The notes below the pieces were generated by a model. It did not search any database. It was not told where the DNA came from and was given only the letters and a program-made list of their open reading frames with translations. Shown here in pieces: positions 58,931 to 64,000 of a stretch of DNA of 64,000 nucleotides (its first letter is position 1; every line of letters begins with the position of its first letter). Source of the DNA: Nicotiana tabacum (taxonomy: Eukaryota; Streptophyta; Magnoliopsida; Solanales; Solanaceae); the NCBI RefSeq assembly GCF_000715075.1, contig NC_134085.1, positions 133,872,060-133,936,059 on the forward strand, in the 5' to 3' direction. A program made the translations under genes and the position numbers.

Positions 58931-59854
58931 TAGGTATTTGTGCTTTCTTTCAACAATGCCATTTTGTTGAGGAGTATGAGGGACAGTGGTCTGGTGAAGT
59001 ATACCATTATCGGCAAAGAATTGTTGGAGTTCAGAACTACTCCCTCCCCCAGTTCATAGGCATTATCAAACCAAAAACATTTGATAGAAGAATGAAATTG
59101 AACTTTCACCACTTGGATGAAAGCTTTAAGGATTGAAATAGCATTGCTTTTGCAAGAGAGGAGATGTGTCCATGTCACTCTGGTAAAGTCATCAACTAGA
59201 GTTAAAAAACACCTAAAGCCATTGTAAGTTTGAATTTGTAAGGGCCCCCAGATATCAATGTGAACAAGTTGAAAAGGAAGAGAAGAGTGTATAGTACTGT
59301 CAGGAAATTGAAGTCTATGTTGTCTAGCCATTGGACATACATTGCATAAAAATAGTTATTTAGATGACACTTTATTTGACAGAAATGAAATAGATCTCAT
59401 CTTGGCAAATGGAATGTGACCTAATCTTTGATGCCAAAATATATCATCCTTATTACCAACAATAGATGGATTACAAGATGAACTATGAGATATGGAATGA
59501 TTAATAGAATTTGAAACAACAGTAGTGCTAGGAATAGAAATAGAAACATTAGACTGAGCAGAAAAAAAACAGAACTAGGAACAAACAAAGGAAAATGAGA
59601 ATCAGCTGAATGTAGGAAGTGCAGTCCATTTGCAGCCTTACCAATTTCCATATGCCTCCTCAGAGAAAGGCCTTGTAAAGTACAGTTAGAAATAGTGAAG
59701 GTTGCAGCACATTTGAACTGAAGAAATAACTTGTGTACAGAGATCAAATTCAAATGGAATGAGGGAACTAATAAGATATTATGTAAAATCATATATGCCC
59801 TAAGGATCAAAGAACTAGTAGATATGACCTTTACTTTATATCCATTAGGTAGAG
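58931..59854 (-). pseudogene. Ty1/copia fragment: protease end to integrase core
   Basis: On the minus strand, 59810-59421 has LHNILLVPSFHLNLISVHKL and the pre-integrase zinc part. 59331 to about 58930 has MARQHRLQFPDS, FQLVHIDIWGPLQIQTYNGF then RCFLTLVDDFTR (first Asp), and CFWFDNAYELG (second Asp, in CFRSDNAYE of relatives). A shifted frame then gives TPQQNG and ERKHK (Glu). Gag, RT and LTRs are absent. The right end is cut at 59854 by element G. Confidence 0.85.
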
Positions 59855-62606
59855 TGTGACGACCCGGCCAGTCGTCTCATGAGTTACCGCTCCGTTTCCC
59901 CCATTTCTGCTTCTTTATGCTTCGTTATCCGTGTTTTGTGGTGTCGGGTTGGTCGGATCGAATCCGGAATGATTTTGGTAAGGTTTGAGACACTTAGTCT
60001 CTTTTAAGGAAGTTTAAGTTGTAAAAAGACAGTCGGATGTTGACTTATTTGATAGAGGCTCGGATGTGAGTTCTGATGGTTCGGTTAGCTTCAGGAGGTG
60101 ATTTCTGACTTAGGAGTGTGATCGGAATGAGTTTTGGAGGTTCGTAGTAGATTTAGGCTTGAATTGGCGAAGTTGATGTTTTGGCAATTTCTGGTTGATA
60201 GGCGATATTTTGATATAGAGGCCGGAATGGAATTTCGAGAGTTGCAGTAGTTCCGTTGTGTCATTTGGGATGTGTGTGAAAAATTTCAGGTCATTCGCAC
60301 GTGGTTTGGTTGGGTTTTTGATCGAAAGCGTTGGAAGATTTTAGAAAGTTTGGCTTGAATCCGATGTGTTTTGGGTGATTTAATGTTATTTGAGGTGTTT
60401 TGATGATTGGAACAAGTTTGTATAAGGTATTGGGATATGTTTGTACCTTTGGTTGAGGTCCTGGGGGCCTCGGGGTGATTTCGGATGGTTAACGGAGAAG
60501 TTGGAATTTTGTTGCAGCAGCTGAATTTGCCGCTTCTCGTATTTTCGCACTTGCGGAATGGGGACCGTAGGTGCGGCGCCGCATGTGCGAGAGAGTGGCC
60601 GCAGAAGAGGATTATGGGGATTTGTCAGGGACCTCAGAAGCGGTTAAGAGGACCGCATCTGCGAAGTCGCAGATGCGGATGTGGCTGGTTAAGTGATTTC
60701 CGCAGAAGTGGAATAATGACCGCAAGTACGGTACCGCAGATGTGGTTGAAGGACCGCAAATGCGGAAAGGCTTGGGTTGAACATATAAGTTATTTCATTT
60801 CGCGAAATTGAGCTATTTCACCATTTTGACTTTGGCTTGGGAACTTTTTGGGCGATTTGAAAGAGGGAATTCAAGGAGACTTCATTGAGGTAAGGGATTT
60901 GGACTTAAAACTCATTCCTATGCTATTATTCCCATCGATTAGAGCTAGAAATTAAGGAAACCAATGGTGAAATTTGGGGAAAACTAGGGCTTGGGAACTT
61001 AGGCCTTTAATTGAGGATTTGAAGGACCATTTGGGGTCGGATTTGAGAACTCTTGATATGTATGAACTCGTGGGGAGATAAGGAATCTATTGGTGCGAGA
61101 ATTTCTGAATTTCGAGACATGGGCCCGGGGGTTGGGTTTTGGTAATTTCGGGATTTGTGCCCTTTATTGATTGTTTTCGCTTGGGCTTTGTTCCTTTAAC
61201 ATATTTTAACGTTCTCGTTCTGATTTTGGATAGATTCGACGTGCATGGAGGCCGATTCGAGGGGCAAAGGCATCCCGAGTTAGAGATTTGGCCGGTTCGA
61301 GGTGAGTAATGATTGTAAATGATGTTCTGAGGGTTTGAAACCCCGGATTGCACATTGAATGCTATATTGAGGTGAGGCACATGCTTGATGATGAGCGTGG
61401 GGTCGTGCACTATTGGAGATTGTGACTTGGTCCATCCCGATTGATAATTTTACCACGTACTTGATTGAAAACTATTTGCTATCATCATTATTTGGGCTGA
61501 ATGCCATATTTGGGCGTAGTGCCAACTATTTGAACCCTTCGGGGATTTTTATTGATATTTCCTCACTGTTTTGACTTTATACTTGAACGCAGTCATGTTA
61601 TTCCACTGTTTTACTACTCAGCCATGTTTACTTAGTTTTAATACTTAAATGACATTTTAAATGATGTTTGGGCTAAGAAACATTGTTTTACTATTGTTCG
61701 AGGGGCTTGTGAGGATTTTTGATTGAGTAAGGCCGAAGGCCTATGTTGTGAGGAAACACTGATACTGATTTGAGGCCGAGGGCCTGAAATATGTACTCTA
61801 CGAGGTGGCGTGATTGATATGAGGTCGAGGTCCTAGTTTGGTGCCATGAGATGGCTTGTTATTGCGCTTGGGCCGCAAGGGGCTCCTCCAGGAGTCTGCA
61901 CACCCCCAGTGAGCTCGGGTACCTATTGTGATGTGAGATTGAGCCCGAGGGGCTGATATTATTCTGAGATCTTGCCTGAGGGGCGAATTTCATGATACCG
62001 TGCCCGAGGGGCGAACTTCTATTTGTTTACTTTAACTTAATTACCTATCAATTACTTGTTTACTTGTTGAAAGAAGTTTTACTTGATTTTTCACTGGTTT
62101 ACTGCTTTTAAATGATTTTTACTACTTCATTATAGAATGTTGTGTGCCTTACGTGTTTTCTTACTTTCAGTCGTTATTTACATTTGTTACTCATTAAGTT
62201 GGAGTACTCACTTTACTCCTTGCACCCTGTGTGCAGATTCAGGCGTAGATGGTCCCGCCCCCGAGTGCTGATTCATTCCAGCTTCAGGCGGATCTCGAGG
62301 AGTCTTTAGGTAGCTATTGGAGTTCGTAGCCCGGAGCTCCTCCCTATCTCTTTCCTTTATGTCCTTAGTTCAGTATTTAAACTCTGTAGTTACATTTGAG
62401 AACTTAGTGTTGTTAGATGCTCGTGACTTGTGACACCCCGGTTAGGGCTGTGGCGGGTTATATTTCCACTACTTATTATCATTAAATCATGTTTCAGACT
62501 GCTTTTATGTTGCTTAACTGCTTTAACAAGTGAATTGGGTTTAGTTGGCTGGCCTTGTCTTCATGAGAGGCTCCATCACGACCGGTTTGGGGTTAGGGTC
62601 GTGCCA
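59855..62606 (+). repeat. Element G 5' LTR (2752 bp)
   Basis: TGTGACGACCCGG to GGGTCGTGCCA. It contains a CG-box cluster (60540-60770) and degenerate repeats with GAGGCCGAGGGCC and CCCGAGGGGC at about 61725-62020. Short open frames inside are not supported as genes. Confidence 0.87.
60540..60770. repeat. CG-box cluster in LTR G
   Basis: Repeated TTCGCACTTGCGGAA, GGTGCGGCGCCGCATGTGCG, TCGCAGATGCGG and CCGCAAATGCGGAA boxes. Same style as those in LTR F and LTR E. Confidence 0.75.
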
Positions 62607-62609
62607 AGT

Positions 62610-62622
62610 TGGTATCAGAGCC
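62610..62622 (+). other. Primer binding site of G, iMet tRNA
   Basis: TGGTATCAGAGCC matches the complement of the initiator Met tRNA 3' end, three bases after the LTR. Confidence 0.9.
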
Positions 62623-62809
62623 TAGGTTACATAGGTCTCACGAGTCATGAGCAGGTTTAGTAGAGTCTCGTGGATCGGTACGGAGACGTCTGTATTTATC
62701 CTCGAGAGGCTGCAGAACCTTTAGGAAAAAAATTTCATATTCTTGAAATTCTTATCGTGCGAACTTGTTGATCCGAGTACTAAACTTTTGTTATTCTATT
62801 CTCTCACAG

Positions 62810-64000
62810 ATGGTGAGGACACGCGCCACCGGATATGGTGGACGACCACCAGTGCCGCCAGCTGTGGCCACCAGAGGTCGTGGACCCGGTCGTGGTCGTG
62901 GTAGAGGCAGAGTAGGGAGGGCAGCACCTGTAGATCCACTAGCTGCCCCAACTCAGGATCATGCTCCAGCTATGGATGCTCCAGCAGCACCAGTTCAGGC
63001 ACCAGCTGTGCCCATCGCGATTCCGGGTCTTTAGGAGGCCTTGGCTCAGATCTTATCAGTTTGCACTGGCCTAGCTCAGGCAGTTTCAGCCACTACAGCT
63101 GCAGCTACTTCGTAGGCCGGGGGAGGCAATAAGACTCCGCCACTCGCACACCTGAGCAAGTCGTGCAGGGACTTCAGATCCGGGGGTGCATCCAGCCCAG
63201 CCGGTTGCAGCTGCTCAGGACTATGTAGTTCTCGCCATGTCGGAGGATGAGCAGCGTAGGTTGGAGAGGTTTGGTAGACTTCAGCCTCCGTCATTCAGTA
63301 GTGCAGGGGGCGAGGATGCCAAGGGTATTTTAGATAAGTTCCAAAGGATGTTTCATACAACGGGTATTTTGGAGACCAGCGGGGTCGCTTTTACCACCTA
63401 TCAGTTTTCAGGAGCTGCTTTCACTTGGTCGGAGGATTTTGAGAGGCGTAGGCCTATTGGTGCAGCACCCCTTTCCTAGCAGCAGTTTTTCGTTCTCTTC
63501 CTGGAGAAGTATGTGCCGCAGTACTGCGGAGAGGAGCTGCGTATGCAGTTTGAGTGGTTGCGACAGTGGGAGATGACTGTGTCGTAGTATGAGTTGAGGT
63601 TTTCTGAGTTAGCTCATCATGCCATCTGGTTGGTTCCGACAGATCGAGAGCGGATCAGGAGGTTTGTTGATGGTCTCACTTATCAGCTCCGTATTCTTAA
63701 GACCAGGGAGAGGGTATCTAATGCTACGTTCAAGGAGGTTGTTCATACCGCCCGTGAGATTGAGTCGGTTTGCCGTTAGGAGTGAGAGGAGAGGGAGGCC
63801 AAGAGGCCTCGAGGATCTGGCAGCTATAGTGGTGCTCCTTCGAGGGGTAAGTTTCAGCACGACAGAGGCCGTTCATTCAGGTATGCTCAGCCAGCTCGCC
63901 TAGGTTATCATGGGGTATCTTCGGATAATGGTTATCATGGTTCTCAGCATGGCCAGTCATCACTTAGTGTCCTTCTAGCTCAGAGTTCGACCCGTGCTCC
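62810..64000 (+). pseudogene. Element G gag, partial
   Basis: ATG 62810 opens an Arg/Gly/Pro/Ala-rich N-terminus (MVRTRATGYGGRPP, RGRGPGRGRGRGRVG). TAG at 63032 and 63114 interrupt it and a frameshift lies near 63120-63185. The core is LERFGRLQPPSFSS, KFQRMFHTTGILE and AFTWSEDFERR, then TAG at 63477. LFLEKYVPQYCGEEL follows, then TAG at about 63585, then FSELAHHAIWLVPTDRERIR and a stop at 63777. Most stops sit where Gln or Trp is expected. Zinc knuckle and pol lie beyond the window. Confidence 0.87.

Larger units (their letters stand above)
59855..64000 (+). mobile_element. Element G, Tekay/Del-type chromovirus, 5' part
   Basis: A long LTR, an iMet PBS and a basic, retroviral-type gag are in the order seen in Tekay-type gypsy elements. 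It runs off the window in gag. The left flank TAGAG (59850-59854) would be the target duplication; its partner is outside the window. Confidence 0.88.

Overview
The window is nuclear DNA of a flowering plant, almost certainly Solanaceae and probably Nicotiana-like. The evidence is one intron-containing gene, tRNA-related SINE fragments and the 3' tail of an RTE-type LINE of the kind common in Solanaceae, and a dense nest of plant-specific Ty3/gypsy LTR retrotransposons (Athila, Tat, Reina-like and Tekay types), plus Ty1/copia and hAT remnants. The genus is inferred from repeat character only. I saw no rRNA or tRNA gene, CRISPR array or bacterial-style operon.

Region 1 (1-10702) is the only stretch with a host gene. 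A TIC32-like short-chain dehydrogenase/reductase can be assembled from eight exons between 967 and 7050 (322 codons, all catalytic motifs present). The donor after exon 5 is AT instead of GT, exactly where a 45-bp unit has been triplicated. A partial copy of its 3' half (introns and exons 6-7, 8129-9990) lies downstream as a pseudogene. Comparing the two copies exposes young insertions: an 82-bp SINE/LINE tail with a 12-bp target duplication and a foldback element in the gene, and a LINE 3' end in the copy.

Region 2 (10703-37177) is a deep nest. An Athila-type element D (5' LTR from 10703) was invaded by a compact degenerate element C (from 10989). C's LTR was invaded by a solo LTR, F (from 10999). 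F was invaded by a complete but dead inverted Athila-type element E (13834-26337, perfect GGCGT target duplication). Reading on, the layers close in reverse order: F ends at 26775, C runs to 30835, and D's protease-RT-RNase H-integrase follows (30836-34455) with its 3' region.

Region 3 (37178-51463) is element B, a Tat-type gypsy element with two RNase H domains, almost no gag, a repeat-rich 3' region and a spliced-looking antisense gene downstream of pol. A 3.7-kb hAT element (46093-49803, 8-bp target duplication) sits inside that antisense gene.

Region 4 (51464-58930) resumes the D family as LTR-gag units: an LTR with gag at 52126-54898, then a copy of the 10.0-10.7 kb flank (54899-55824), then a second LTR with gag (55825-58930). 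Both LTRs are 1303 bp. This looks like a tandem segmental duplication.

Region 5 (58931-64000) is a fragment of an inverted copia integrase, then a 2.75-kb Tekay-type LTR (element G) with an iMet PBS and a gag carrying stops, running off the window.

All transposon coding regions carry stops or frameshifts; many look like CAG-to-TAG or TGG-to-TAG changes, as expected from decay of methylated cytosines. The only plausible functional host product is the SDR, and its splicing is in doubt.
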